From NCBI GenBank assembly GCA_033782935.1, contig JAWQEG010000166.1:1144001-1208000 (forward strand): DNA of 64,000 nt, written 5' to 3'. Source of the stretch: Petrolisthes cinctipes. Its lineage: Eukaryota; Arthropoda; Malacostraca; Decapoda; Porcellanidae. Position numbers and translations under genes: made by a program. Below, piece by piece: positions 1 through 12,900 of the stretch. Numbering within the stretch: the first letter of the stretch is position 1; every line of letters starts with the position of its first letter. The notes under the pieces were generated by a model, which did no database searches, was not told the DNA's origin, and saw only the letters and a program-made list of their open reading frames with translations.

Positions 1-1585
1 GAATTTGAAATATCGACTTTGGGCACCTAAACTATCGATTTTTAGCATGTTTTGGGCCTATATTTTAAAAATATTCTGTCACTGAGTAAGCATGTACAGA
101 TCGCTTCTGGGACCCCAAAATATCGAATTTTCGGGTGTTTTGAGTCTGAATTTAAAATATAAAAGGGTACAGAAGATGCATGCACATATCGACTTTTGGG
201 CACCTAAAATATCGATTTTGAGCATGTTTTGGGTCTGTATCTTGAAAACATTCTAACTAGGAGTAGGGATGTACAGATCGCTTCTGGGACCCAAAAATAC
301 CGAATTTTCGGGTGTTTTGAGCCTTAATTTGAGATATAAACGGGTACAGAAGATGCATGCACATATCGACTTTGGACACTTAAAATATCGATTTTCAGCA
401 TGTTTTTGGCCTGTATTTTGAAAACATTCTAGCACTGAGTAGGCATGTACAGATCGCTTCTGGTGTTTTGAGGTTGAATTTGAGATATAAACGAGTGCAG
501 ACGATGCATACACATGTTGACTTTGGGCACCTAAAATATCGATTTTCAGCATGTTTTGGGCATGCATCTAAGTAGGCATGTACAGATCGCTTCTGGGACC
601 CCAAAATATCGAATTTTCGTGTGTTTGGAGCCTGAATTTGAGATATAAACGGGTACAGAAGATGCATGCACATATCGACTTTTGGGCACCTAAAAGATCG
701 ATTTTCAATATGTTTTGGGCCTGTATTTTGAAAATACTCTAACACGGAGTAGGCATTTACAGTTCGCTTCTGGGACCCCAAGATATAGATTTTTCGGGTG
801 TTTTGGGCCTGAATTTGATATAGCGACTTTTGGGCACCTAAAATATCGATTTTTAGCATGTTTTGGGCCTATATTTTAAAAATATTCTGGCACTGAGTAG
901 GCATGTACAGATCGATTCTGGGACTCCAAAATATCGAATTTTCGGGTCTTTTGAGCCTGAATTTGTGATATAAACGGGTACAGAAGATGCATTCACATAT
1001 CGACTTTTGGGCACCTAAAATATCGATTTTGAGCATGTTTTGGGTCCGTATATTGAAGACATTCTAACTAGGAGTAGGGATGTACAGATCGCGTCTTGGA
1101 CTCAAAAATACCGAATTTTTGGGTGTTTTGAGCCTGAATTTGAGATATAAACGGGTACAGAAGATGCATGAACATATCGAATATGGACACTTAAAATATC
1201 GATTTTTACCATGTTTTGAGCCTATATTTTGAAAACATTCTAGCACTGACTAGACATGTACAGATCGCTTCTGGGACAAAAAATTATCGAATTTTCGGGT
1301 GTTTTGAGGTTGAATTTGAGATATAAACGAGTGCAGCAGATACACATGTTCAATTTGGGTACCTAAAATTTCGATTTTTAACATTTTTTGGGCCTGCATC
1401 TGAGTAGGCATGTACAGATCGCTTCTGAGACCCCAAAATATCGAATTTTCGGGTGTTTGGAGCCTGAATTTGAGATATAAACGGGTACAGAAGATGCATG
1501 CACATATCGACTTTTGGGCACCTAAAAGATCGATTTTCAGTATGGTTTGGGCCTGTATTTTGAAAATACTCTAACACGGAGTAGG

Positions 1586-2919
1586 CATGTACAGTTCGCT
1601 TCTGGGACCCCAAAATATCGAAATTTAGGGTGTTTTTGGCCTGAATTTGAGATATCGACTTTGGGCACCTAAAATATCGATTTTTAGCATGTTTTGGGCC
1701 TATATTTTGAAAATATTCTAGAACTGAGTAGGCATGTACAGATTGCTTCTGGGACCCCAAAATATCGAATTTTTGGGTGTTTTGAGCCTGAATTTGAGAT
1801 ATAAACGGGTACAGAAGATGCAGGCACATATCGACTTTTGGGCACCTAAAATATCGATTTTGAGCATGTTTTGGGTCTGTATCTTGAAAACATTCTAACT
1901 AGGAGTAGGGATGTACAGATCACTTCTGGGACCCAAAAATACCGAATTTTCGGGTTTTTGCAACCTGAATTTGAGATATAAACGGGTACAGAAGATTCAT
2001 GCACATATCGACTTTGGACAATTAAAATATCGATTTTCAGCATGTTTTGGGCCTGTATTTTGAAAACATTCTAGCACTGAGTAGGCATGTACAGATCGCT
2101 TCTGGGACCCCAAAATATCGAGTTTTTAGGTGTTTTGGACCTATATATGAGATATCGAGTTTGGGCACCTAAAATATCGATTTTTAGCATGTTTTGGGCC
2201 TATATTTTGAAAATATTCTAGCACTGAGTAGGCATGTACAGATCGCTTCTGGGAACCCAAAATATCGAATTTTCGGGTGTTTTGAGCCTGAATTTGAGAT
2301 ATAAACGGGTACAGAAGATGCATGCACATATTGACTTTGGGCATCTAAAATATTGATTTTCAGCATGTTTTGGGCCTGTATTTTGAAAATACTCTAACTA
2401 GGAGTAGGCATGTACAGATCGCTTCTGTGACGCAAAAATATCGAATTTTCGGGTGTTTTCAGCCTGAATTTGAGATATAAACGGGTACAAAAGATGCATG
2501 CACATATCGACTTAGGACACTTAAAATATCGATTTTTAGCATGTTTTGAGCCTATATTTTGAAAATATTCTAGCACTGACTAGACATGTACAGATCGCTT
2601 TTGGGACCCAAAATTATCATATTTTCGGGTGTTTTGATGTTGAATTTGAGATATAAACGAGTGCAGAAGATGCATACACATGTTGACTTTGGGCACCTAA
2701 AATATAGATTTTCAGCATGTTTTGTGCTTGCATCTGAGTAGGCATGTACAGATCGCTTCTGGGACCCCAAAATATCGAATTTTCGGGTGTTTGGAGCCTG
2801 AATTTGAGATATAAACGGGTACAGAAGATGCATGCACATATCGACTTTTGGGCACCTAAAAGATCGATTTTCAGTATGTTTCGGGCCTGTATTTTGAAAA
2901 TACTCTAACACGGAGTAGG
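1586..2919 (+). repeat. Expanded HOR variant, eight monomers, 1,334 bp
   Basis: Monomer lengths in order are 147, 177, 176, 147, 176, 176, 158 and 177. This is the M1-M5 pentamer with an extra 147-176-176 set inserted between M3 and M4. A six-monomer version with one extra 147-bp monomer (147, 177, 176, 147, 158, 177) occurs at 14,511-15,492. The HOR is therefore length-polymorphic within one array, as expected from unequal exchange. Confidence 0.78.
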
Positions 2920-3066
2920 CATGTACAGTTTGCTTCTGGGACCCCAAAATATCGAATTTTCGGGTGTTTTGGGCCTGAATTTGAAATATCGACTTTGGGC
3001 ACCTAAAATATCGATTTTTAGCATGTTTTGGGCCTATATTTTAAAAATATTCTGGCACTGTGTAGG
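2920..3066 (+). repeat. HOR monomer M1, 147 bp
   Basis: Short monomer lacking 29 bp of half A: the sequence jumps from gaatttgaaatat straight to cgactttgggc. In full monomers the missing stretch lies between two ATAT copies, so the deletion endpoints share a 4-nt microhomology. It opens with the M1 marker cagtttgc or cagttcgc instead of cagatcgc and reads tttgggcctgaattt. It is repeated many times in both orientations. Confidence 0.85.
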
Positions 3067-3243
3067 CATGTACAGATAGCTTCAGGGACCCCAAAATATC
3101 GAATTTTCGGGTGTTTTGAGCCTGAATTTGTGATATAAACGGGTACAGAAGATGCATGAACATATCGACTTTTGGGCACCTAAAATATCGATTTTGAGCA
3201 TGTTTTGGGTCTGTATCTTGAAAACATTCTAACTAGGAGTAGG
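3067..3243 (+). repeat. HOR monomer M2, 177 bp
   Basis: Marked by gacttttgggcacc (one extra T), gattttgagcatg, tttgggtctgtatcttg and the end signature aactaggagtagggatg. The extra T accounts for 177 rather than 176 bp. It follows M1 and precedes M3 in each HOR I traced. Confidence 0.82.
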
Positions 3244-3419
3244 GATGTACAGATCACTTCTAGGACCCAAAAATACCGAATTTTCGGGTGTTTTGAGCCT
3301 GAATTTGAGATATAAACGGGTACAGAAGATGCATGCACATATCGACTTTGGACACTTAAAATATCGATTTTTAGCATGTTTTGAGCCTATATTTTGAAAA
3401 CATTCTAGCACTGACTAGA
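3244..3419 (+). repeat. HOR monomer M3, 176 bp
   Basis: Marked by gacccaaaaataccgaatt at the start of half A, gactttggacacttaaaat at its end, gttttgagcctatattttg in half B, and the end signature tagcactgactagacatg. It is followed by M4 in this HOR, and this M3-to-M4 order is restored at the right edge of the inversion when the segment is flipped back. Confidence 0.82.
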
Positions 3420-3577
3420 CATGTACAGATCGCTTCTGGGACCCAAAATTTTCGTATTTTCGGGTGTTTTGAGGTTGAATTTGAGATATAAACGAGTGCA
3501 GAAGATGCATACACATGTTCAATTTGGGTACCCAAAATATCGATTTTTAGCATGTTTTGGGCCTGCATCTGAGTAGG
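3420..3577 (+). repeat. HOR monomer M4, 158 bp
   Basis: The most divergent variant: half A reads cccaaaatt(a/t)t, gaggttgaattt, acgagtgcag and gcatacacatgtt. Half B is shortened by 18 bp net, with gggcctg followed directly by catctgagtagg: 22 bases of the full monomer are replaced by 4. Further trimmed copies occur: 154 bp at 1255-1408 and 134 bp at 444-577. Confidence 0.82.
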
Positions 3578-3754
3578 CATGTACAGATCGCTTCTGGGAC
3601 CCCAAAATATTAAATTTTCGGGTGTTTGGAGCCTGAATTTGAGATATAAACGGGTACAGCAGATGAATGCACATATCGACTTTTGGGCAACTAAAAGATC
3701 GATTTTCAGTATGTTTTGGGCCTGTATTTTGAAAATACTCTAACACGGAGTAGG
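3578..3754 (+). repeat. HOR monomer M5, 177 bp
   Basis: Marked by gtttggagcctgaattt, cacctaaaagatcgattttc, agtatgttttgggcctg and the end signature actctaacacggagtagg. It precedes M1, whose first bases read cagttcgc. The aaagatcg change removes the ATAT run seen at this place in other monomers. Confidence 0.82.
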
Positions 3755-4259
3755 CATGTACAGTTCGCTTCTGGGACCCCAAAATATCGAATTTTAGGGT
3801 GTTTTGGGCCTGAATTTGAGATATCGACTTTGGGCATCTAAAATATCGATTTTTAGCATATTTTGGGCCAATATTTTGAAAATATTCTAGCACTAAGTAG
3901 GCATGTACAGATCACTTCTGGGACCCCAAAATATCGAATTTTCGGGTGTTTTGAGCCTGAATTTGAGATATAAACGTGTATAGATGATGCATGCACATAT
4001 CGACTTTGGACACTTAAAATATCGATTTTTAGTATGTTTTGAGCCTATATTTTGAAAAAATTCTAGCACGGAGTAGGCATGTACAGATCGCTTCTGGGAC
4101 CCCAAAATATCGAATTTTTGTGTGTTTTTGGCCTAAATTTGAGATATCGACTTTGGGCACCTAAAATATCGATTTTTAGCATGTTTTCGGCCTATATTTT
4201 GAAAATATTCTAGCACTGAGTAGGCATGTACAGATCGCTTCGGAGACCCAAAAATACCG

Positions 4260-6810
4260 AGTTTTCGGGTGTTTGGAGCCTGAATTTGAGATATAAACGG
4301 GTACAGAAGATGCATGCACATATCGACTTTGGACACTTAAAATATCGATTTTTAGCATGTTTTGAGCCTATATTTTGAAAACATTCTAGCACTGACTAGA
4401 CATGTACAGATCGCTTCTGGGACCCAAAATTATCAAATTTTCGGATGTTTTGAGGTTGAATTTGAGATATAAACGAGTGCAGAAGATGCATACACATGTT
4501 GACTTTGGGCACCTAAAATATCGATTTTCAGCATGTTTTGGGCCTGCATCTGAGTAGACATGTACAGATCGCTTCTGGGACCCCAAAATATCGAATTTTC
4601 ACGTGTTTTGAGCCTGAATTTGAGATATAAACGGGTACAGAAGATGCATGCACATATCGACTTTTGGGCACCTAAAATATCGATTTTGAGCATATTTTGG
4701 GTCTGTATCTTGAAAACATTCTAACTAGGAGTAGGGATGTACAGATCGCTTCTGGGACCCAAAAATACCGAATTTTCGGGTGTTTGGAGCCTGAATTTGA
4801 TATATAAACGGGTACAGAAAATGCATGCACATATCGACTTTGGACACTTAAAAAATCGATTTTCAGTATGTTTTGGGCCTGTATTTTGAAAATATTCTAG
4901 CATTGAGTAGGCATGTACGGATCGCTTCTGGGACCCCAAAATATCGAGTTTTTGGGTGTTTTGGACCTGAATTTGAGATATCGACTTTGGTCACCTAAAA
5001 TATCGATTTTTAGCATGTTTTTGGCCAATATTTTGAAAATATTCTAGAACTGAGTAGGCATGTACATATCGCTTCTGGGACCCCAAAATATCGAATTTTC
5101 GAGTGTTTTGAGCCTGAATTTGAGATATAAACGGGTACAGAAGATGCATGCACATATCGACTTTGGACACTTAAAATATCGATTTTTAGCATGTTTTCAG
5201 CCTATATTTTGAAAACATTCTAGCACTGACTAGGCATGTACAGATCGTTTCTATGACCCAAAATTATCAAATTTTCGGGTGTTTTGAGGTTGAATTTGAG
5301 ATATAAACGAGTGCAGAAGATGCATACACATGTTGACTTTGGGCACCTAAAATATCGATTTTCAGCATGTTTTGGGCCTGCATCTGAGTAGGCATGTACA
5401 GATCGCTTCTGGGACCCCAAAATATCGAATTTTCGGGTGTTTTGAGCCTGTATTTGAGATATAAACGGGTACTGAAGATGCATGCACATATCGACTTTTG
5501 GGCACCTAAATTTTGGATTTTGAGAATGTTTTGGGTCTGTATCTTGAAAACATTCTAACTAGGAGTAGGGATGTACAGATCGCTTCTGGGACCCAAAAAT
5601 ACCGAATTTTCGGGTGTTTTGAGCCTGAATTTGAGATATAAACGGGTACAGAAGATGCATGCACATATCGACTTTGGACACTTAAAATATCGATTTTCAG
5701 CATGTTTTGGGCCTGTATTTTGAAAACATTCTAGCACTGAGTAGGCATGTACAGATCGCTTCTTGGACCCAAAAATATCGAGTTTTTGGGTGTTTTGGAC
5801 CTGAATTTGATATATCAACTTTGGCCATCTAAAAAAATCGATTTTTAGCATGTTTTGGGCCTATATTTTGAAAATATTCTAGCACTGAGTACAGATCGCT
5901 TCTGGGACCCCAAAATATCGAATTTTCGGGTGTTTGGAGCCTGAATTTGAGATATAAACGGGTACAGATGATGCATGCACATATCGACTTTGGACACTTA
6001 AAATATCTATTTTTAGCATGTTTTGAGCCTATATTTTGAAAACATTCTAGCACTGACTAGACATGGACAGATCGCTTCTGGAACCCAAAATTATCAAATT
6101 TTCGGATGTTTTGAGGTTGAATTTGAGATATAAACGAGTGCAGAAGATGCATACACATGTTGACTTTGGGCACCTAAAATATCGATTTTCAGCATGTTTT
6201 GGGCCTGCATCTGAGTAGACATGTACAGATCGCTTCTGGGACCCCAAAATATCGAATTTTCACGTGTTTTGAGCCTGAATTTGAGATATAAACGGGTACA
6301 GAAGATGCATGCACATATCGACTTTTGGGCACCTAAAATATCGATTTTGAGCATATTTTGGGTCTGTATCTTGAAAACATTCTAACTAGGAGTAGGGATG
6401 TACAGATCGCTTCTGGGACCCAAAAATACCGAATTTTCGTGTGTTTGGAGCCTGAATTTGATATATAAACGGGTACAGAAAATGCATGCACATATCGACT
6501 TTGGACACTTATAAAATCGATTTTCAGTATGTTTTGGGCCTGTATTTTGAAAATATTCTAGCATTGAGTAGGCATGTACGGATCGCTTCTGGGACCCCAA
6601 AATATCGAGTTTTTGGGTGTTTTGGACCTGAATTTGAGATATCGACTTTGGTCACCTAAAATATCGATTTTTAGAATGTTTTGGGCCAATATTTTGAAAA
6701 TATTCTAGCACTGAGTAGGCATGTACAGATCGCTTCTGGGACCCCAAAATATCGAATTTTCGGGTGTTTTGAGCCTGAATTTGAGATATAAACGGGTACA
6801 GAAGATGCAT
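4260..6810 (+). repeat. Repeated segment at 1,661-bp offset
   Basis: About 4,260-5,140 reappears at about 5,921-6,800 with a constant shift of 1,661 bp. Shared rare variants include ttcacgtgttttgagcc (near 4,589 and 6,250), gagcatattttgggtctg and gtacggatcgcttctg (near 4,916 and 6,577). The second copy opens beside a monomer with an 8-bp deletion (actgagtacagatcgc at 5,884). Boundaries are approximate. Confidence 0.75.
5881..5900 (+). repeat. Monomer with 8-bp deletion between GTA repeats
   Basis: agcactgagtacagatcgc replaces the normal gagtaggcatgtacag. The lost 8 bases lie between two GTA triplets, one of which is retained. Seen once. Confidence 0.7.
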
Positions 6811-9800
6811 GCACATATTGACTTTGGGCACCTAAAATATCGATTTTCAGCATGTTTTGGGCCTGTAATTTGAAAATACTATAACTAGGAGTAGGCATGT
6901 ACAGATCGCTTCTGGGACCCCAAAATATCGAATTTTCGGGTGTTTTGAGCCTGAATTTGAGATATAAACGGGTACAGAAGATGTATGCACATATCGACTT
7001 TGGACACTTAAAATATCGATTTTTAGCATGTTTTGAGCCCATATTTTGAAAACATTCTAGCACTGACTAGGCATGTACAGATTGCTTCTGGAACCCAAAA
7101 TTATCAAATTTTCGGGTGTTTTGAGGTTGAATTTGAGATATCAACGAGTGAAGAAAATGCATACACATGTTGACTTTGGGCACCTAAAATATCGATTTTC
7201 AGCATGTTTTGGGCCTGCATCTGAGTAGGCATGTACAGATCGCTTCTGGGACCCCAAAATATCGAATTTTCGGGTGTTTGGAGCCTGAATTTGAGATATA
7301 AACGGGTACAGAAGATTCATGCTTATATCGACTTTTAGGCACCTAAAAGATCGATTTTCAGTATGTTTTGGGCCTGTATTTTGAAAATACTCTAACACGG
7401 AGTAGGCATGTACAGTTCGCTTCTGGGACCCCAAAATATCGAATTTTCGGGTGTTTTGGGCCTGAATTTGAAATATCGACTTTGGGCACCTAAAATATCG
7501 ATTTTTAGCATGTTTTGGCCCTATATTTAAAAAAAATTCTAGCACTGAGTAGGCATGTACAGATCGCTTCTGGGACCCAAAAATATCGAATTTTCGGGTG
7601 TTATGAGGTTAAATTTAGGATGTAAACGGGTACAGAAGATACATTTACATATCGACTTTTGGGCACCTAAAAGATCGATTTTTTTAGTATGTTTTGAGCC
7701 TGTATTTTGAAAATACTCTAACACGGAGTAGGCATGTACAGTTTGCTTCTGGGACCCCAAAATATCGAATTTTCGGGTGTTTTGGGCCTAAATTTGAGAT
7801 ATCGACTTTGGGGACCTAAAATATCGATTTTTAGCATGTTTTGGGCCTATATTTTGCAAATATTCTAGCACTAAGTAGGCATGTACAGATCACTTCTGGG
7901 ATCCCAAAATATCGAATTTTCGGGTGTTTTGAGCCTAAATTTGAGATATAAACGGGTGCAGATGATGCATGCACATATCGACTTTGAACACTTAAAATAT
8001 TGATTTTTAGCATGTTTTGAGCCTATATTTTGAAAACATTCTAGCACTGACTAGGCATGTACAGATCGCTTCTGGGACCCAAAATTATCAAATTTTCGGG
8101 TGTTTTGAGGTTGAATTTGAGATATAAACGAGTGCAGAAGATGCATACACATGTTGACTTTGGGCACCTAAAATATCGATTTTCAGCATGTTTTGGGCCT
8201 GCATCTGAGTAGGCATGTACAGATCGCTTCTGGGACCCCAAAATATCGAATTTTCGGGTGTTTGGAGCCTGAATTTGAGATATAAACGGGTACAGAAGAT
8301 GCATGCACATATCGACTATTGGGCAGCTAAATTTTAGATTTTGAGCATGTTTTGGGTCTGTATCTTGAAAACATCCTAACTAGGAGTAGGGATGTACAGA
8401 TCGCTTCTGGGACCCAAAAATACCGAATTTTCGGGTGTTTGGAGCCTGAAATTGAGACATAAACGGGTACAGAAGATGCATGCACATATCGACTTTGGCA
8501 CACTTAAAATATCGATTTTCAGCATGTTTTGGGCCTGTATTTTGAAAACATTCTAGCACTGAGTAGGCATGTACAGATCGCTTCTTGGACCCCAAGATAT
8601 CGTGTTTTTGGGTGTTTTGGACCTGAATTTAAGATATCGACTTTGGGCACCTAAAATATCGATTTTTAGCATGTTTTGGGCCTATATTTTGAAAATATTC
8701 TAGCACTGAGTAGGCATGTACAGATCGCTTCTGGGACCCCAAAATATCGAATTTTCGGGTGTTTTGAGCCTGAATTTGAGATATAAACGGGTACTGAAGA
8801 TTCATGCACATATCGACTTTTGGGCACCTAAATTTTAGATTTTGAGCATGTTTTGGGTCTGTATCTTGAAAACATCCTAACTAGGAGTAGGGATGTACAG
8901 ATCGCTTCTGGGACCCAAAAATACCGAATTTTCGGGTGTTTGGAGCCTGAAATTGAGACATAAACGGGTACAAAAGATGCATGCACATATCGACTTTGGA
9001 CACTTAAAATATCGATTTTCAGCATGTTTTGGGCCTGTATTTTGAAAACATTCTAGCACTGAGTAGGCATGTACAGATCGCTTCTTGGACCCCAAGATAT
9101 CGTGTTTTTGGGTGTTTTGGACCTGAATTTGAGATATCGACTTTGGGCACCTAAAATATCGATTTTTAGCATGTTTTGGGCCTATATTTTGAAAATATTC
9201 TAGCACTGAGTAGGCATGTACAGATCGCTTCTGGGACCCCAAAATATCGAATTTTCGGGTGTTTTGAGCCTGAATTTGAGATATAAACGGGTACAGATGA
9301 TGCATGCACATATTGACTTTGGGCACCTAAAATATCGATTTTCAGCATGTTTTGGGCCTGTATTTTGAAAATACTATAACTAGGAGTAGGCATGTACAGA
9401 TCGCTTCTGGGACCCCAAAATATCGAATTTTCGGGTGTTTTGAGCCTGAATTTGAGATATAAACGGGTACAGAAGATGCATGCACATATCGACTTTGGAC
9501 ACTTAAAATATCGATTTTTAGCATGTTTTGAGCCCATATTTTGAAAACATTCTAGCACTGACTAGGCATGTACAGATTGCTTCTGGAACCCAAAATTATC
9601 AAATTTTCGGGTGTTTTGAGGTTGAAATTGAGATATAAACGAGTGAAGAAAATGCATACACATGTTGACTTTGGGCACCTAAAATATCGATTTTCAGCAT
9701 GTTTTTTGCCTGCATCTGAGTAGGCATGTACAGATCGCTTCTGGGACCCCAAAATATCGAATTTTCGGGTGTTTGGAGCCTGAATTTGAGATATAAACGG

Positions 9801-9975
9801 GTACAGAAGATTCATGCTTATATCGACTTTTAGGCACCTAAAAGATCGATTTTCAGTATGTTTTGGGCCTGTATTTGGAAATACTCTAACACGGAGTAGG
9901 CATGTACAGTTCGCTTCTGGGACCCCAAAATATCGAATTTTCGGGTGTTTTGGGCCTGAATTTGAAATATCGACT
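6640..9975 (+). repeat. Repeated segment at 2,495-bp offset
   Basis: About 6,640-7,480 matches about 9,135-9,975. Private variants are shared: gagcccatattttg, cagattgcttctggaaccc, acgagtgaagaaaatgc and agattcatgcttatatcg. One base is lost near 9,875 (tatttggaaatac). Other HOR copies lie between the two, so this is a dispersed rather than immediate duplication. Confidence 0.75.
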
Positions 9976-12900
9976 TTGGGCACCTAAAATATTGATTTTT
10001 AGCATGTTTTGGGCCTATATTTTAAAAATATTCTGGCACTGAGTAGGCATGTACAGATCGCTTCTGGGACCCCAAAATATCGAATTTTCGGGTGTTTTGA
10101 GCCTGTATTTGAGATATAAACGGGTACTGAAGATGCATGCACATATCGACTTTTGGGCACCTAAATTTTGGATTTTGAGCATGTTTTGGGTCTGTATCTT
10201 GAAAACATTCTAACTAGGAGTAGGGATGAACAGATCGCTTCTGGGACCCAAAAATACCGAATTTTCGGGTGTTTTTAGCCTGAATTTGAGATATAAACGG
10301 GTACAGAAGATGCATGCACATATCGACTTTGGACACTTAAAATATCGATTTTCAGCATGTTTTGGGCCTGTATTTTGAAAATACTCTAACTAGGAGTAGG
10401 CATGTACAGATCGCTTCTTGGACCCCAAAATATCGAGTTTTTGGGTGTTTTGGACCTGAATTTGAGATATCGACTTTGGGCACCTAAAATATCGATTTTA
10501 GCATGTTTTGGGCCTATATTTTGAAAATATTCTAGCACTGAGTAGGCATGTACAGATAGCTTCTGGGACCCCAAAATATCAAATTTTCGGGTGTTTTGAG
10601 CCTGAATTTGAGATATAAACGGGTACAGAAGATGCATGCACATATTGACTTTGGGCACCTAAAATATCGATTTTCAGCATGTTTGGGCCCTATATTTTGA
10701 AAATACTCTAACTAGGAGTAGGCATGTACAGATCGCTTCTGGGACCCAAAAATATCGAATTTTCGGGTGTTTTGAGCCTTAATTTGAGATATAAACGGGT
10801 ACAGAAGATGCATGCACATATCGACTTATGACACTTAAAATATTGATTTTTAGCATGTTTTGAGCCTATATTTTGAAAACATTCTAGCACTGACTAGACA
10901 TGTACAGATCGCTTCTGGGACCCAAAATTATCAAATTTTCGGGTGTTTTGAGGTTGAATTTGAGATATAAACGGATACAAAAGATGCATGCACATATCGA
11001 CTTTTGGGCACCTAAAAGATCGATTTTCAGTATGTTTTGGGCCTGTATTTTGAAAACACTCTAACACGGAGTAGGCATGTACAGTTCGCTTCTGGGACCC
11101 CAAAATATCGAATTTTCGGGTGTTTTGGGCCTGAATTTGAAATATCGACTTTGGGCACCTAAAATATTGATTTTTAGCATGTTTTGGTCCTATATTTTAA
11201 AAATATTCTGGCACTGAGTAGGCATGTACAGATCGCTTCTGGGATCCCAAAATATCGAATTTTCGGGTGTTTTGAGCCTGAATTTGAGATATAAACGGGT
11301 ACAGAAGATGCATGCACATATCGACTTTTGGGCACCTAAAATATCGATTTTGAGCATGTTTTGGGTCTGTATCTTGAAAACATTCTAACTAGGAGTAGGG
11401 ATGTACAGATCACTTCTGGGACCCAAAAATACCGAATTTTCGGGTGTTTGGAGCCTGAATTTGAGATATAAACGGGTACAGAAGATGCATGCACATATCG
11501 ACTTTGGACAATTAAAATATCGATTTTCAGCATGTTTTGGGCCTGTATTTTGATAACATTCTAGCACTGAGTAGGCATGTACAGATCGCTCCTGGGACCC
11601 CAAAATATCGAGTTTTTTGGTGTTTTGGACCTGAATTTGAGATATCGACTTTGGACAATTAAAATATCGATTTTCAGCATGTTTTGGGCCTGTATTTAGA
11701 AAACATTCTAGCACTGAGTAGGCATGTACAGATCGCTCCTGGGACCCCAAAATATCGAGTTTTTGGGTGTTTTGGACCTGAATTTGAGATATCGACTTTG
11801 GTCACCTAAAATATCGATTTTTAGCATGTTTTGGACCTATATTTTGAAAATATTCTAGCACTGAGTAGGCATGTACAGATCGCTTCTGGGACCCCAAAAT
11901 ATCGAATTTTCAGGTGTTTTGAGCCTGAATTTGAGATATAAACGGGTACAGAAGATGCATGCACATATTGACTTTGGGCACCTAAAATATCGATTTTTAG
12001 CATGTTTTGGGCCTGTATTTTGAAAATACTCTATCTAGGAGTAGGCATGTACAGATCGCTTCTGTGACCCAAAAACATCGAGTTTTCGGGTGTTTTGAGC
12101 CTGAATTTGAGATATAAACGGGTACAGAAGATGAATGCACATATCGACTTTGGACACTTAAAATATCGATTTTTAGCATGTTTTAGCCTATATTTTGAAA
12201 ATATTCTAGCACTGACTAGACATGTACAGATCGCTTCTGGGACCCAAAATTATCAAATTTTCGGGTGTTTTAATGTTGAATTTGAGATATAAACGAGTGC
12301 AGAAGATGCATACACATGTTGACTTTGGGCACCTAAAATATAGATTTTCAGTATGTTTTGGGCCTGCATCTGAGTAGGCATGTACAGATCGCTTCTGGGA
12401 CCCCAAAATATCGATTTTTCGAGTGTTTTGAGCCTGAATTTGAGATATAAACGGGTACAGAAGATGCATGCACATATCGACTTTTGGGCACCTAAAATAT
12501 CGATTTTGAGCATGTTTTGGGTCTGTATCTTGAAAACATTCTAACTAGGAGTAGGAATGTACAGATCGCTTCTGGGACCCCAAAATATCGAATTTTCGGG
12601 TGTTTGGATCCTGAATTTGAGATATAAACGGGTACAGAAGATGAATGCACATATCGACTTTTGGGCACCTAAAAGATCGATTTTCAGTATGTTTTGGGCC
12701 TGTATTTTGAAAATACTCTAACACGGAGTAGGCATGTACAGTTCGCTTCTGGGACCCCAAAATAACGAATTTTAGGGTGTTTTGGGCCTGAATTTGAGAT
12801 ATCAACTTTGGGCATCTAAAATATCGATTTTTAGCATGTTTTGGGCCTATATTTTGAAAATACTCTAGCACTAAGTAGGCATGTACAGATCACTTCTGGG

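Larger units (their letters stand above)
2920..3754 (+). repeat. Pentameric higher-order repeat M1-M2-M3-M4-M5, 835 bp
   Basis: Five monomers of 147, 177, 176, 158 and 177 bp, each with its own diagnostic bases, in a fixed order that recurs through the window. The same order gives 832 bp at 754-1585, where one M1 is 148 bp and M4 has lost four more bases. It is also visible, read backwards, at 39,721-40,380 in the inverted segment. Multimers of diverged monomers whose copies resemble each other more than neighbouring monomers do are called higher-order repeats and are typical of centromeric satellites such as human alpha satellite. Confidence 0.85.

Noticed and set aside
2920..3066. 147-bp monomers as a separate satellite family
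   Set aside because: Outside the 29-bp gap they align directly with the 176-bp monomers and sit at a fixed place in the HOR.
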